8,333 nucleotides of DNA from Deltaproteobacteria bacterium (lineage in GTDB: Bacteria > Myxococcota > UBA796 > SXON01). Positions within the stretch are counted from its first letter, which is position 1. Every line of letters starts with the position of its first letter. The notes beneath the pieces are model-generated. The model saw nothing but the letters and a program-made list of their open reading frames with translations. It was not told the DNA's origin and searched no databases. Position numbers and translations under genes: made by a program. The DNA lies in the NCBI GenBank assembly GCA_947483545.1, contig CANKNP010000236.1, positions 1 through 8,333 of the forward strand. Direction: 5' to 3'. Shown one piece after another: positions 1 to 6,216 of the stretch.

Positions 1-368
1 TGAAATTGATGCGTTTCATGCTCTCGATCGACGACTTCGGAACCGGGCATTCCTCGCTGTCCCAGCTTCGCGACCTCCCGTTCGACGAGCTCAAGATCGA
101 CCGGGGGTTCGTGCACGGCGCCAGCCGCGATCCCTCCCTGCGCGCCATCTTCGATGCGAGCTGCCACCTGGCGCACGACCTGCACATGACGATCGTGGCC
201 GAGGGCGTGGAGGATGCCGAGGACTGGGAGCTCCTCCGTGAGTCGCGTTGCGATCAGGCGCAGGGATACTTCATCGCCCGGCCCATGCCCGGGTCCGAGG
301 TGCCGGACTGGATCGCGGCGTGGCGGGGGCCGATCGACGCGCCCGGTGCCCGCCGACTCCGTTCGTGA
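1..368 (+). CDS. EAL-domain c-di-GMP phosphodiesterase, C-terminal part (5' end outside window)
   Basis: This is the C-terminal ~121 codons of an EAL domain, which hydrolyses cyclic di-GMP to linear pGpG in the cytoplasm. The reading frame is open to the left edge (first complete codon at position 3), so the true start and any N-terminal sensor, receiver or GGDEF domain are outside. Visible EAL signatures, in order: SIDDFGTGHSSLSQLRDLP (metal-binding Asp pair and loop 6), ELKIDRGFV (catalytic Lys), IVAEGVED (metal-binding Glu) and CDQAQGYFIARPMP (terminal QGY/RP motif). All catalytic residues in this half are intact, so an active enzyme is plausible; the ExL motif itself lies outside the window. 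The domain is followed by only ~20 residues, so the protein ends in EAL. The stop overlaps a GTG codon (GTGA, 365-368) of a possible small downstream ORF. Confidence 0.93.
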   Translation, partial: KLMRFMLSIDDFGTGHSSLSQLRDLPFDELKIDRGFVHGASRDPSLRAIFDASCHLAHDLHMTIVAEGVEDAEDWELLRESRCDQAQGYFIARPMPGSEVPDWIAAWRGPIDAPGARRLRS

Positions 369-589
369 ACAGCGCCGAGCATCTGGAGGCCATGCGCGCC
401 CGGATCCTGGCGGGCACGCAGTTGATCGCTGCGACAGGGTTCGCCACCGCCTTCTTGGCCAACCGCCCGCCCGGGCTGGAGGTCCGGCTCTCATCAGCAC
501 CGAGGTGGCTCGTGAGTTGGTGGAGCCCAAGGATCACGAACACTTACGAGGCGAGTTCCGGCATCAAGTTGAATCTCCCCGCCGGATAG
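365..589 (+). CDS. Possible small ORF (74 codons) overlapping the EAL stop; doubtful or frameshifted
   Basis: A GTG at 365 overlaps the EAL gene's TGA as GTGA, a common arrangement for translational coupling. The predicted product begins VNSAEHLEAMRARILAGTQL and continues into an Ala-rich helix-like stretch. I recognise no family. Codons 1 to about 42 nearly all end in G or C, as in the true genes of this window; from about codon 43 (near position 490) this bias fades. In the same area another + frame reads ALISTEVARELVEPKDHEH with high third-position GC for about 15 codons. This pattern fits a real small gene with a decayed or frameshifted 3' part, or a chance continuation of the EAL gene's composition. 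It sits between the EAL gene and the tRNA terminator. Confidence 0.3.
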   Translation: MNSAEHLEAMRARILAGTQLIAATGFATAFLANRPPGLEVRLSSAPRWLVSWWSPRITNTYEASSGIKLNLPAG

Positions 590-594
590 AACAA

Positions 595-632
595 GAAGGG
601 CCGGTCCAAAGCCCACTCTGGACGGGCCCTTC
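595..632 (-). terminator. Hairpin terminator of the tRNA-Pro gene
   Basis: On the minus strand, 4 nt after the tRNA CCA end, GAAGGGCC pairs with GGCCCTTC. After one C-C mismatch the stem continues with GTCCAGAG against CTTTGGAC (one G-T wobble), closing a TGGG loop. That gives about 16 paired positions. The tail TTCTTGTTCT is moderately T-rich on the minus strand. The plus-strand side has no T tract, so the signal is directional and serves the tRNA transcript. Confidence 0.75.
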
Positions 633-636
633 GGAA

Positions 637-713
637 TGGTCGGGGCAGCCGGATTCGAACCGACGACTTCCTGCGCCCAAGGCAGGCGCTCTACCAGGCT
701 GAGCTATGCCCCG
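637..713 (-). tRNA. tRNA-Pro, anticodon UGG
   Basis: The minus strand folds into a complete cloverleaf. The acceptor arm pairs CGGGGCA with TGCCCCG, with C1-G72 as is typical of bacterial tRNA-Pro. The D stem is GCTC/GAGC with an AGCCTGGTA loop. The anticodon stem CCTGC/GCAGG encloses CTTGGGC, giving anticodon TGG with G37. The T arm is GTCGG-TTCGAAT-CCGGC. The discriminator A (640) is followed by an encoded CCA (637-639). It decodes CCA and, by wobble, other Pro codons. The neighbouring genes carry long Pro tracts, but those mostly use CCG codons. The gene ends at its own terminator 4 nt downstream. Confidence 0.97.
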
Positions 714-774
714 AGCGGGTGCTCTAACGCACGCGCGGCCGTTCGCCAGGGCGCGATGTGCAGCGGCGTCCCGC
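714..774 (-). promoter_or_regulatory. Upstream region of tRNA-Pro; promoter expected but not clear
   Basis: The tRNA promoter should lie here unless the tRNA is co-transcribed with the lipoprotein gene. On the minus strand I see CTGGCG and TAGAGC 17 nt apart, each matching only three positions of the -35 and -10 consensus, with TAGAGC about 11 nt from the mature 5' end. This is a weak candidate. No open frame with coding character lies in 714-838. Confidence 0.25.
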
Positions 775-802
775 GGCCCGAGTCGACCGACTCCAACGGG
801 CC
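775..802. other. Bulged inverted repeat after the lipoprotein gene
   Basis: GGCCCG (775-780) pairs with CGGGCC (797-802), and the inner AGTC (781-784) pairs with GACT (789-792) around a GACC loop. Four bases (CCAA, 793-796) bulge on one side. It lies 36 nt after the lipoprotein stop, where a transcription end is expected, but no T tract follows on either strand. It could be a 3' stabilising hairpin or simply GC-rich noise. Confidence 0.3.
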
Positions 803-838
803 CCAAGCCGCCCAAACCCATGAACAACCCGCCTATTT

Positions 839-1888
839 TCACCGTTGCCGCCCCATCCACGTCCGGAACTTGAGCGCGTCGGCGATGTGGGCCTGCACGA
901 TGGGATCGGGATCCTGCGCCATCGCGGTGAGCCGGGCCTCCACCCCCTCGGAGGGCAAGCAGCGATACCGCCGGATCGCGGTGTACCGCACGCGGGGTCT
1001 CGGGTCCTCAAGCCAGCGGGCGAAGGCTGCCCCGGACTCGGGCTCCGGCTTGCGAATGTGGAAGTACATGCCTTCGATCAAGGCAATGTCGAGATCCTCC
1101 TCGTCGGTCTCGCCGATGAAGCGGGTGCTGTCGGCGAAGGTCAGGACCTTTGGGATCTGCCCCTCCGCGCCCATGTCGGGGAAGTTCTCGTAGCGCCCGA
1201 CCCGCTGGGGGATGGGGAGCACCGCGCCGGTGAGCGAACTCCCCGCGATCCAACTCGCCTTCGCGGCATCGAAGCTGCCCGCCAGGCGGACCGCCTCGAT
1301 GGCCCAAGCGGTGCGAGCGGGCGCGGCGTCGGGGCCTGTCGCAGCCTGCGCAATCGTGGGATCAGCAGTGCCGGTGCCCACGTAGCGGTTGAACCACGCG
1401 CGGACGCGGAGGACGTCGGCGGCCTGCTCGCCGAGTTTGCCGGGGATCGTTCGACGGGCGAGGTCCGCCAGCTCAGCCGGTGATCGCGCGTCGCTGGCGG
1501 GCAGACCCCAGCCGGCGTGCGTGAGGCAGAAGCGCCCGAAGTCCCCAGCGGCGGCGCAGTGTTGAAGCGAGGCGTCGGTGCGGCCCGCCTTGCCGAGCTG
1601 CTCCCCGGCGCGGAAGTGGCACTCGTCGCGCCACTTGCCCTCGGGGATCTGCGAACAAGCCGCGTCGATCGTGGCGAGATCCCCCGCGTCGGCGGCCTTG
1701 GCGGCGGCCTCGACGCGGCAGCCGATGGCCAGCTCGGGGTAGGGCTCACGCGCGCAGGCGGTCAGCATCTCCGTGGCTGAGCCCCCGGGGAGGGCTGACA
1801 AAGCCGGGCCTTCCGGCGCGCGCGAGCAGGCGAGGAGGAGCAGGGTGGAGATCGTCCCGACGTTCACCCCACCCCGCGTTCGATCCAA
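839..1888 (-). CDS. Predicted lipoprotein with paired-cysteine helical repeats and HEAT-like C-terminus
   Basis: 349 aa from a TTG at 1888. A GTG at 1867 (342 aa) is the alternative; the TTG start keeps two Arg residues ahead of the hydrophobic stretch, as a signal peptide needs. The segment TISTLLLLAC ends in a lipobox with Cys21, so lipidation and membrane anchoring are predicted. Residues 45-121 hold three similar units with two Cys each: C45/C57 and C78/C90 (11 residues between) and C111/C121 (9 between), within TACAREPYPELAIGCRVE, AACSQIPEGKWRDECHF and QHCAAAGDFGRFCLTH. These look like helical hairpins held by disulfides. Residues ~287-340 (ARWLEDPRPRVRYTAIRRY; MAQDPDPIVQAHIADALK) resemble two HEAT repeats. 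The gene starts 3 nt after the SPFH stop, so the two are probably co-transcribed. I do not recognise a named family; a scaffold or binding role outside the cytoplasm is an inference. Confidence 0.8.
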   Translation of the reverse strand: MDRTRGGVNVGTISTLLLLACSRAPEGPALSALPGGSATEMLTACAREPYPELAIGCRVEAAAKAADAGDLATIDAACSQIPEGKWRDECHFRAGEQLGKAGRTDASLQHCAAAGDFGRFCLTHAGWGLPASDARSPAELADLARRTIPGKLGEQAADVLRVRAWFNRYVGTGTADPTIAQAATGPDAAPARTAWAIEAVRLAGSFDAAKASWIAGSSLTGAVLPIPQRVGRYENFPDMGAEGQIPKVLTFADSTRFIGETDEEDLDIALIEGMYFHIRKPEPESGAAFARWLEDPRPRVRYTAIRRYRCLPSEGVEARLTAMAQDPDPIVQAHIADALKFRTWMGRQR

Positions 1889-1891
1889 CGC

Positions 1892-3040
1892 CTACCGAGG
1901 CAGCGGCGGAGGCGGAGGCGGGCCAAAGGAGGCGGCGATCTCGGGGACCGTCTTGGGATCCGACCAGCCCGCCATGCCTTCCCGCCAGACCAGATGGCGA
2001 CCGGTGGGGTTCGCCTGCACGCGCTGAGCCACGTCAAACGCGCCAAGTTGCACCGTCGAGCCGTCGGGGCCGTTGTAGTGGTAGACGGGGAGCGGCGGCG
2101 GGAGCGGCGGCGGCGGCGGCGGTCCGCCCAGGCCCTGCTGCGGGTTGAACGGTGCGGCGCCAGGTGCGGCCGCCCGGCCCATCTGCGCGCCCATGACCCC
2201 GCCCATGGCGAGGCCCAGGCCGGCGTCCATGAACGCATTGCCCCCCCCCGGGCGCTTCGCAGCCTCCTCGATGGCGTTGGCCGCCTGGAACTGCGTGAAC
2301 GCCCCCATGTCCCCCACGATCCCCATGGACGTCCGCTTGTCCATCATCTTCTCCACCTCGGGCGGCACCGAGATGTTCTCCACCACAAAGTCGGTGAGCG
2401 TGATCCCGTAGTTCTCCTGGAACCACCCGTTGAGCCGCTGCCGCAGCGCATCCCCCAGGTCCATGTACTGTGCGACCAGGTCCAGAAGCGGGATCTTCGC
2501 CTCCCCGATGGTGTCCGCCAGCGCGCTCACCAGCTTGCGCTTGAGCTGCCCGTTGATCTCTTCGGTCGTGAACCACCCGTTGGTCCCCACGATCTCGCGC
2601 AAGAACACCGCCGGATCGCTGACGCGGTACGCGAACACGCCGAACGCGCGCAGACGGACCATGCCGAAGTCCTTGTCCCGCAGGATGATCGGGTTGGCCG
2701 TGCCCCACTTCTGGTCCGTGTTCTGGCGCGTGGAGACGAAGTAGATGTCGCCCTTGAACGGGTAGTTCAGCGCGTACTTGATCGACTCGAAGAAGCTCGC
2801 GATGGACTTGGTCCGTGTCGAGAGCTCGTAGGTCCCCGGGCCGAACACCTCGGAGAGCCTGCCCTCAGAGATGAACACAGCCGCCTGGCCTTCCCGGACA
2901 ACGAGCTTGCCGCCGTCCTGGATCGCTTGCTGGAAGGTCGGAAAGCGGTAGACCAGCGTGTTCTGCGAGCTGTCCAGCCACTCGATCACGTCGAGGAACT
3001 GTGCCTTGGCGTGGCTGGTGAGGGTATCCCAAAGGCCCAT
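1892..3040 (-). CDS. YdjI-type SPFH-domain protein with C-terminal GYF_2 domain
   Basis: 382 aa from ATG 3040, preceded by GGAG 8 nt upstream; earlier starts have no such site. Residues 1-~250 match the SPFH (stomatin/prohibitin-like) family of B. subtilis YdjI (COG4260, often labelled virion core protein): MGLWDTLTSHAKAQFLDVIEW, FGPGTYELST, QKWGTANPIILRD, FGMVRLRAFGVFAYRV, FTTEEINGQLKRKL, ENISVPPEVEKMMDKRTSMG. This family usually has no transmembrane helix at its start and associates with membranes as an oligomer. Residues 267-300 are a Gly/Ala/Met linker, 307-318 a Pro tract, and ~319-367 a GYF_2 (DUF4339-like) domain (YHYNGPDGS, HLVWREGMAGWSDP). A second Pro tract ends the protein. YdjI relatives often end in zinc ribbons instead; none is present here. 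The lipoprotein gene follows after 3 nt. In Bacillus the family is linked to PspA-type envelope stress; that role here is inferred. Confidence 0.92.
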   Translation of the reverse strand: MGLWDTLTSHAKAQFLDVIEWLDSSQNTLVYRFPTFQQAIQDGGKLVVREGQAAVFISEGRLSEVFGPGTYELSTRTKSIASFFESIKYALNYPFKGDIYFVSTRQNTDQKWGTANPIILRDKDFGMVRLRAFGVFAYRVSDPAVFLREIVGTNGWFTTEEINGQLKRKLVSALADTIGEAKIPLLDLVAQYMDLGDALRQRLNGWFQENYGITLTDFVVENISVPPEVEKMMDKRTSMGIVGDMGAFTQFQAANAIEEAAKRPGGGNAFMDAGLGLAMGGVMGAQMGRAAAPGAAPFNPQQGLGGPPPPPPLPPPLPVYHYNGPDGSTVQLGAFDVAQRVQANPTGRHLVWREGMAGWSDPKTVPEIAASFGPPPPPPLPR

Positions 3041-3323
3041 GCGAGGTTCTCCGTCCCGGGGGGTTGGGCCCGGGAATCGAACCAACATGTACCCCGCCGC
3101 CGATCCGCGCGCTCGGCGAACCTCGCTCGCGGCTCGGCGGTCTCTTTGCACCGTTCCTATTGGTGGAATGCGACGGTCCGGCGAAGACGCCGGGCCCGCC
3201 GCCTTCCACCTGGAACGGTGCGGGTGGGGCCAGCCCGGCTCCAGGTCACAAGTCCTTCCAGTGACTTCAGACGTTGCTGTTTGCGCCGCGCCCGGGCTGG
3301 CCCCGCGGGGTGAAAAGCTCTTC
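3041..3323 (-). other. Intergenic region between the S46 peptidase and SPFH genes
   Basis: 283 nt with no convincing ORF. The part near the peptidase stop contains the inverted repeat described separately. The part near the SPFH start carries its ribosome binding site (GGAG, near 3049-3052). A promoter for the SPFH-lipoprotein pair is expected here because the gap is long, but I find no clear -35/-10 pair. Confidence 0.6.
3226..3304. repeat. Perfect 13-nt inverted repeat with 53-nt loop
   Basis: GGGGCCAGCCCGG (3226-3238) is the exact reverse complement of CCGGGCTGGCCCC (3292-3304). A T-G and a G-C pair can extend it outward. The loop holds a smaller inverted pair, GGTCAC near 3244 and GTGAC near 3261. 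It begins 19 nt after the S46 stop codon in transcript order, so it probably forms a 3' structured end. No T tract follows, so it is not a standard intrinsic terminator. Confidence 0.6.
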
Positions 3324-5453
3324 TTACTGGCCCAGCTCTTTGAGCACCCGGTCGGCCCTGGCGACGTTCTCCAGGTACCAGAGGATGTAGCGCACATCGA
3401 CGTGGATGGACCGCGTCTGCTCGGCGTCGCGCAGGGTTGCGGAGCTTACACCCTCCCAGTTCGTGTCGAAGACAAGGCCGATCCACTCGCCCTTGGTGTT
3501 CAGGGTCGGGCTCCCGCTGTTGCCCCCGGTGATGTCGACGTCGGAGAGGAAGTCCACGGGCACCGTCTTCAGCTCGGGATCAGCGTACCGGCCCCAGACG
3601 TTCGACGCGCGGCCCTGCTCGATCGCCGCGAGCAGCTCGGTGGGCGCGTTGTAGGGCCATTCGCCAGCCTTCTCGGCCACGCCCATCACGGTGGTCTGAT
3701 TGCTGTAGTGCACGGCGTCGCGCGGATCCTGTTCGGTCAGGTAGCCGAAGGTCAGCCGCAGGGTGCCGTTCGCGTCGGGGTAGCTGCGCGCAGGGTCAAA
3801 AGCGGCGAGGGCTTCCGCGTGCAGGGGTCGCAACCGTGCGTAGGCGCCGGCGCGGGCGAGGTCGGCCTGACGCTGGCGCTCGTCGTACGGGGCGAGCGCG
3901 GCAGCGAGGGAGAGGAAACCGTCGGTCGACGCGGCGAGCGTGGCGGCGGGGAGGTCGAAAGAGGCGAGCCGCTGGTCCTTGTTGGCCAGGACAGGACCGC
4001 CGAACATTCGGTCCAGCGCCTTGTCGATGGCCGCTTCGTCGCGCCCGCCGATCCAGGCCTCCAGCTCCGGGATGCGCTGGCCATCGGGCAGGGCCAGGAG
4101 CGTCGTCAGGAAGTGCTTGAGCCAACGCCGCTCCGCCGCGGGGACGTAGCGGTGGTCGAGCTCCTCGAGGTTCGCGAGGGTCCGCGCGCGGTCGCGGGCC
4201 TGGAACCCCGGCTCTCGCTTTGCGTCCGACAGCGCCTGGTTTTTAGACCACTTGTAGATGGTCTGCGCGGCGCCCAACAGGTCCGAGCGCATCAGGTACC
4301 CGTAGGTCCGATCCCGGTCGCGCGTGGCGCCTTTCTCCGCGATCTTCGCCCGTAGCTCAGCCAGGGCCGCCGCATACCTGGCCGTCCGGGCGGGGTCCGC
4401 CGCCACCCAGGCGTCGAGCCCGGCGTCGCGCGCCGTCATGCGCTCGACCACCTTGGTGCGTCGATAGCCCTCCAACATCCCCTCGTACTTGGAGCTCACG
4501 TTCGACATCTTCGACGTGACGTCGGCCAACTGGGCCTTCGCCTCCGGGCCCGTCCGGCTCACGATCGCCCACATCTCCAACGCCCAGGCCATCTCCGCCC
4601 GGGCGAGCGGCATCGTAAAGTTGGCCTCCTCGGTGACTTCTGCGGCGGTGCGCCAACGCCCCGTGACGCTCGGATACCCGGCCACCGCGATCAGCCCCGC
4701 CTGGGTGGGACCTGCGCCGGCCTTCAGGTAATGTTGAGGGTGAAAAGGAATGTTTGTAGCCGCGTAGTCGGCGGTCTTGCCATCGGGCGCCGTGTAGGCC
4801 CGCAGGAAAGCGAAGTCTCCGCTGTGGCGCGGCCAATGCCAATTGTCGATCTCGTCGCCGTAGTTGCCGACGGCATCGGGCGGCACGTACACAAGCCGCA
4901 GGTCGCGCAGCTCGGCTTGCGTGACGAGCGAGTAGCTGCGGCCCTCGTAGAAGCTCGCGACCCGGCAGCGCACGCCGCCAGGCTTCTCGCAGCCGGCGAT
5001 CAGCTTCTTCTGGTTCGCCTCGATCTTCAGCGCCCTGTCCACGTCTGTCGTCTTCGCCGAGATGCCGCCGAGCACGCTGGGCGTGACCTCCACGATCGAC
5101 CGGGTGACCCAGACCCGGGCGGCCGGACCGGCGGAGCGTTCGTCCTGCAAGGTGGGCGCGTGGAACCCGTCCCCGACAAGGTTCTCGCCCTCGCGCCGGG
5201 CCTGCGTGAGGTACGCGGACACACAATGGTGGTTCGTCACGATGAGCCCGTCGGGGGAGACAAAGCTGGCGGAGCACCCCTGGAGTTGCACGATCGCACC
5301 GAGCGGGTCGCCGAGCGGGTCGGACCACTTCGAAATGTCGATGCCCGCGAGGCGCTCGACCTGCCCGGGCGGGAGGGTGGTCAGCTCTGCGGGGGGGTAC
5401 ATGCCCTCGAAGGCATGGGCTGGCGCGAGCGCCAGGATCAGCGTGAGCAGCAT
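3324..5453 (-). CDS. S46 family dipeptidyl peptidase (DPP7/DPP11-like), secreted
   Basis: 709 aa, the usual S46 length (about 700-720). ATG 5453 is chosen because it gives a clean signal peptide, MLLTLILALAPAHA, with cleavage before FEGMYPP, and has AGGA just upstream. S46 enzymes are serine exopeptidases with a chymotrypsin-like fold interrupted by a helical domain; they remove dipeptides from peptide N-termini in the periplasm. Visible motifs: GCSASFVSPDGLIVTNHHC (catalytic His, probably H76; C60 and C77 may form a disulfide), GDEIDNWHWPRHSGDF (residues 199-214, containing the catalytic Asp), and GGNSGSP (nucleophile S646). A second Cys pair is C155/C163. Eighteen residues after S646, the position that is Gly in DPP7 and Arg in DPP11, this protein has Thr (T664, in FDTNWEG), so P1 preference cannot be assigned from the sequence. 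The gene follows the DUF5989-like microprotein after 5 nt. Confidence 0.96.
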   Translation of the reverse strand: MLLTLILALAPAHAFEGMYPPAELTTLPPGQVERLAGIDISKWSDPLGDPLGAIVQLQGCSASFVSPDGLIVTNHHCVSAYLTQARREGENLVGDGFHAPTLQDERSAGPAARVWVTRSIVEVTPSVLGGISAKTTDVDRALKIEANQKKLIAGCEKPGGVRCRVASFYEGRSYSLVTQAELRDLRLVYVPPDAVGNYGDEIDNWHWPRHSGDFAFLRAYTAPDGKTADYAATNIPFHPQHYLKAGAGPTQAGLIAVAGYPSVTGRWRTAAEVTEEANFTMPLARAEMAWALEMWAIVSRTGPEAKAQLADVTSKMSNVSSKYEGMLEGYRRTKVVERMTARDAGLDAWVAADPARTARYAAALAELRAKIAEKGATRDRDRTYGYLMRSDLLGAAQTIYKWSKNQALSDAKREPGFQARDRARTLANLEELDHRYVPAAERRWLKHFLTTLLALPDGQRIPELEAWIGGRDEAAIDKALDRMFGGPVLANKDQRLASFDLPAATLAASTDGFLSLAAALAPYDERQRQADLARAGAYARLRPLHAEALAAFDPARSYPDANGTLRLTFGYLTEQDPRDAVHYSNQTTVMGVAEKAGEWPYNAPTELLAAIEQGRASNVWGRYADPELKTVPVDFLSDVDITGGNSGSPTLNTKGEWIGLVFDTNWEGVSSATLRDAEQTRSIHVDVRYILWYLENVARADRVLKELGQ

Positions 5454-5458
5454 GTTTC

Positions 5459-5653
5459 CTAGAGCGCGTAGACGAAGGGCATGATCGAGCTGGCCTCGAA
5501 CGCAACGATGAAGCCGACCATCAAGAGCAAGACGACGATGATGGGGGTCATCCACCAGACCTTCTCATGCACGAGGAAGTCCCAGAAGTCCGCGAGGATC
5601 CCGTTCGACGTGGTCGGGAGCTCGGGGGGAGGGGTCGTGTCGGTGTCGGCCAT
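5459..5653 (-). CDS. DUF5989-like single-TM microprotein
   Basis: 64 aa from ATG 5653. The N-terminus is acidic and Pro/Thr-rich (MADTDTTPPPELPTTSNG). It is followed by ADFWDFLVHEKVWWMTP, a membrane helix at about residues 36-53 (TPIIVVLLLMVGFIVAFE), and the end SSIMPFVYAL. The pattern of an amphipathic W/F-rich helix, KxWW, one TM helix, and an end in S-x-x-P-F-x-Y matches DUF5989, a family of ~50-aa bacterial membrane proteins of unknown function. The stop lies 5 nt before the S46 peptidase ATG, and the stop TAG is part of the peptidase's TAGGA ribosome site, so the two genes are probably translated from one mRNA. No Shine-Dalgarno is visible before its own ATG; see the promoter entry for a leaderless interpretation. 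Confidence 0.8.
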   Translation of the reverse strand: MADTDTTPPPELPTTSNGILADFWDFLVHEKVWWMTPIIVVLLLMVGFIVAFEASSIMPFVYAL

Positions 5654-5712
5654 GGCACAATCTATCAGAAAATCGGGGCCCGGGCCGGCGACGAGGCGAT
5701 ACCTCAGCGGGC
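5654..5712 (-). promoter_or_regulatory. Divergent intergenic region with a candidate extended -10 for the microprotein-S46 operon
   Basis: 59 nt separate the divergent starts at 5653 (-) and 5713 (+). On the minus strand TGATAGATT (5667 down to 5659) fits an extended -10 (TGn plus TAGATT, four of six matches). There is no -35-like hexamer upstream, which extended -10 promoters can do without. Only five bases (GTGCC) separate it from the ATG, so transcription would start at or next to the A of the ATG, making a leaderless mRNA. No comparably clear promoter is seen for the plus-strand gene. Confidence 0.35.
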
Positions 5713-6216
5713 ATGAGCGACCTCCTCTCCGTCCATGTCCTTCGCCGTGAAGGCCCCGTAGTGACCCTGCGCGTTCGCCTCTTGCCCGCTGAATCCGGCC
5801 CGTTCTGCACGTCCAGGGAGTTCGCGTGGATGCTGATCGATCCACGCGCCAATGAAGATGCGTTCGAGGCGCTGGACCCCGCCGCGCTGGACGCTTGCCG
5901 CGCCGCCGTGGACGCCATGGACGAGGAGAACATGGAATCCACCGTACGGAGGCGTCTACAGCATTGCCTCCTCACGAATGTCACGATCAGCGACGTCGGG
6001 AACTACACCGAGGAACGCCCGCGCCACCTGTGGGAGCAAGCGGCCGACGCAGAGGCCGAGGAGGCGCTGTACCCCTACGCCGTCTACCAGATCACGACCG
6101 CGCGACCTGAGCTCTGCGGGCACCTCCCTGTGGGCTTCGAGTGGCGCAGCTCGGCCTTTGACGAGCTGGGCACCGGGGAGTTTCTGCCGTACCCGGAGCC
6201 GCCCCTCACCCCGTGA
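5713..6216 (+). CDS. Hypothetical acidic 167-aa protein
   Basis: 167 aa from ATG 5713, with only a weak ribosome site (AGCGGG just upstream). Third codon positions are strongly GC, which supports a real gene. No signal peptide or membrane helix is visible, so it is probably cytoplasmic. The first ~45 residues (VHVLRREGPVVTLRVRLLP) look like beta strands. The middle (residues 55-120) is helical and acidic (DACRAAVDAMDEENMESTVRRR; EQAADAEAEEAL), and the end is Pro-rich. Four scattered cysteines show no metal-binding spacing. I recognise no family. It is divergent from the microprotein-peptidase operon and convergent with the membrane-protein gene, overlapping its last codons by 11 bp. Confidence 0.75.
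   Translation: MSDLLSVHVLRREGPVVTLRVRLLPAESGPFCTSREFAWMLIDPRANEDAFEALDPAALDACRAAVDAMDEENMESTVRRRLQHCLLTNVTISDVGNYTEERPRHLWEQAADAEAEEALYPYAVYQITTARPELCGHLPVGFEWRSSAFDELGTGEFLPYPEPPLTP

Noticed and set aside
2091..2126. GGC trinucleotide repeat as a separate DNA repeat element
   Set aside because: It is explained by the Pro tract (CCG codons on the minus strand) before the GYF_2 domain.
3062..3088. tRNA T-arm-like stretch on the minus strand (GGTTCGATTCC)
   Set aside because: The outer T-stem pairs do not form (GTTGG against CCCGG) and no acceptor, D or anticodon arm is found upstream, so it is a chance match.
1994..3313. Long plus-strand open frame (439 codons) opposite the SPFH gene
   Set aside because: It mirrors the high-GC third positions of the SPFH gene, has an Arg/His/Val-rich composition and no recognisable motif.
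2958..4355. Long plus-strand open frame (465 codons) opposite the S46 gene
   Set aside because: It is antisense to strong S46 motifs and spans the intergenic region; the composition is typical of a GC-rich shadow frame.
4357..5505. Second minus-strand frame (382 codons) within the S46 gene
   Set aside because: It is Arg-rich and out of frame with the well-supported peptidase.
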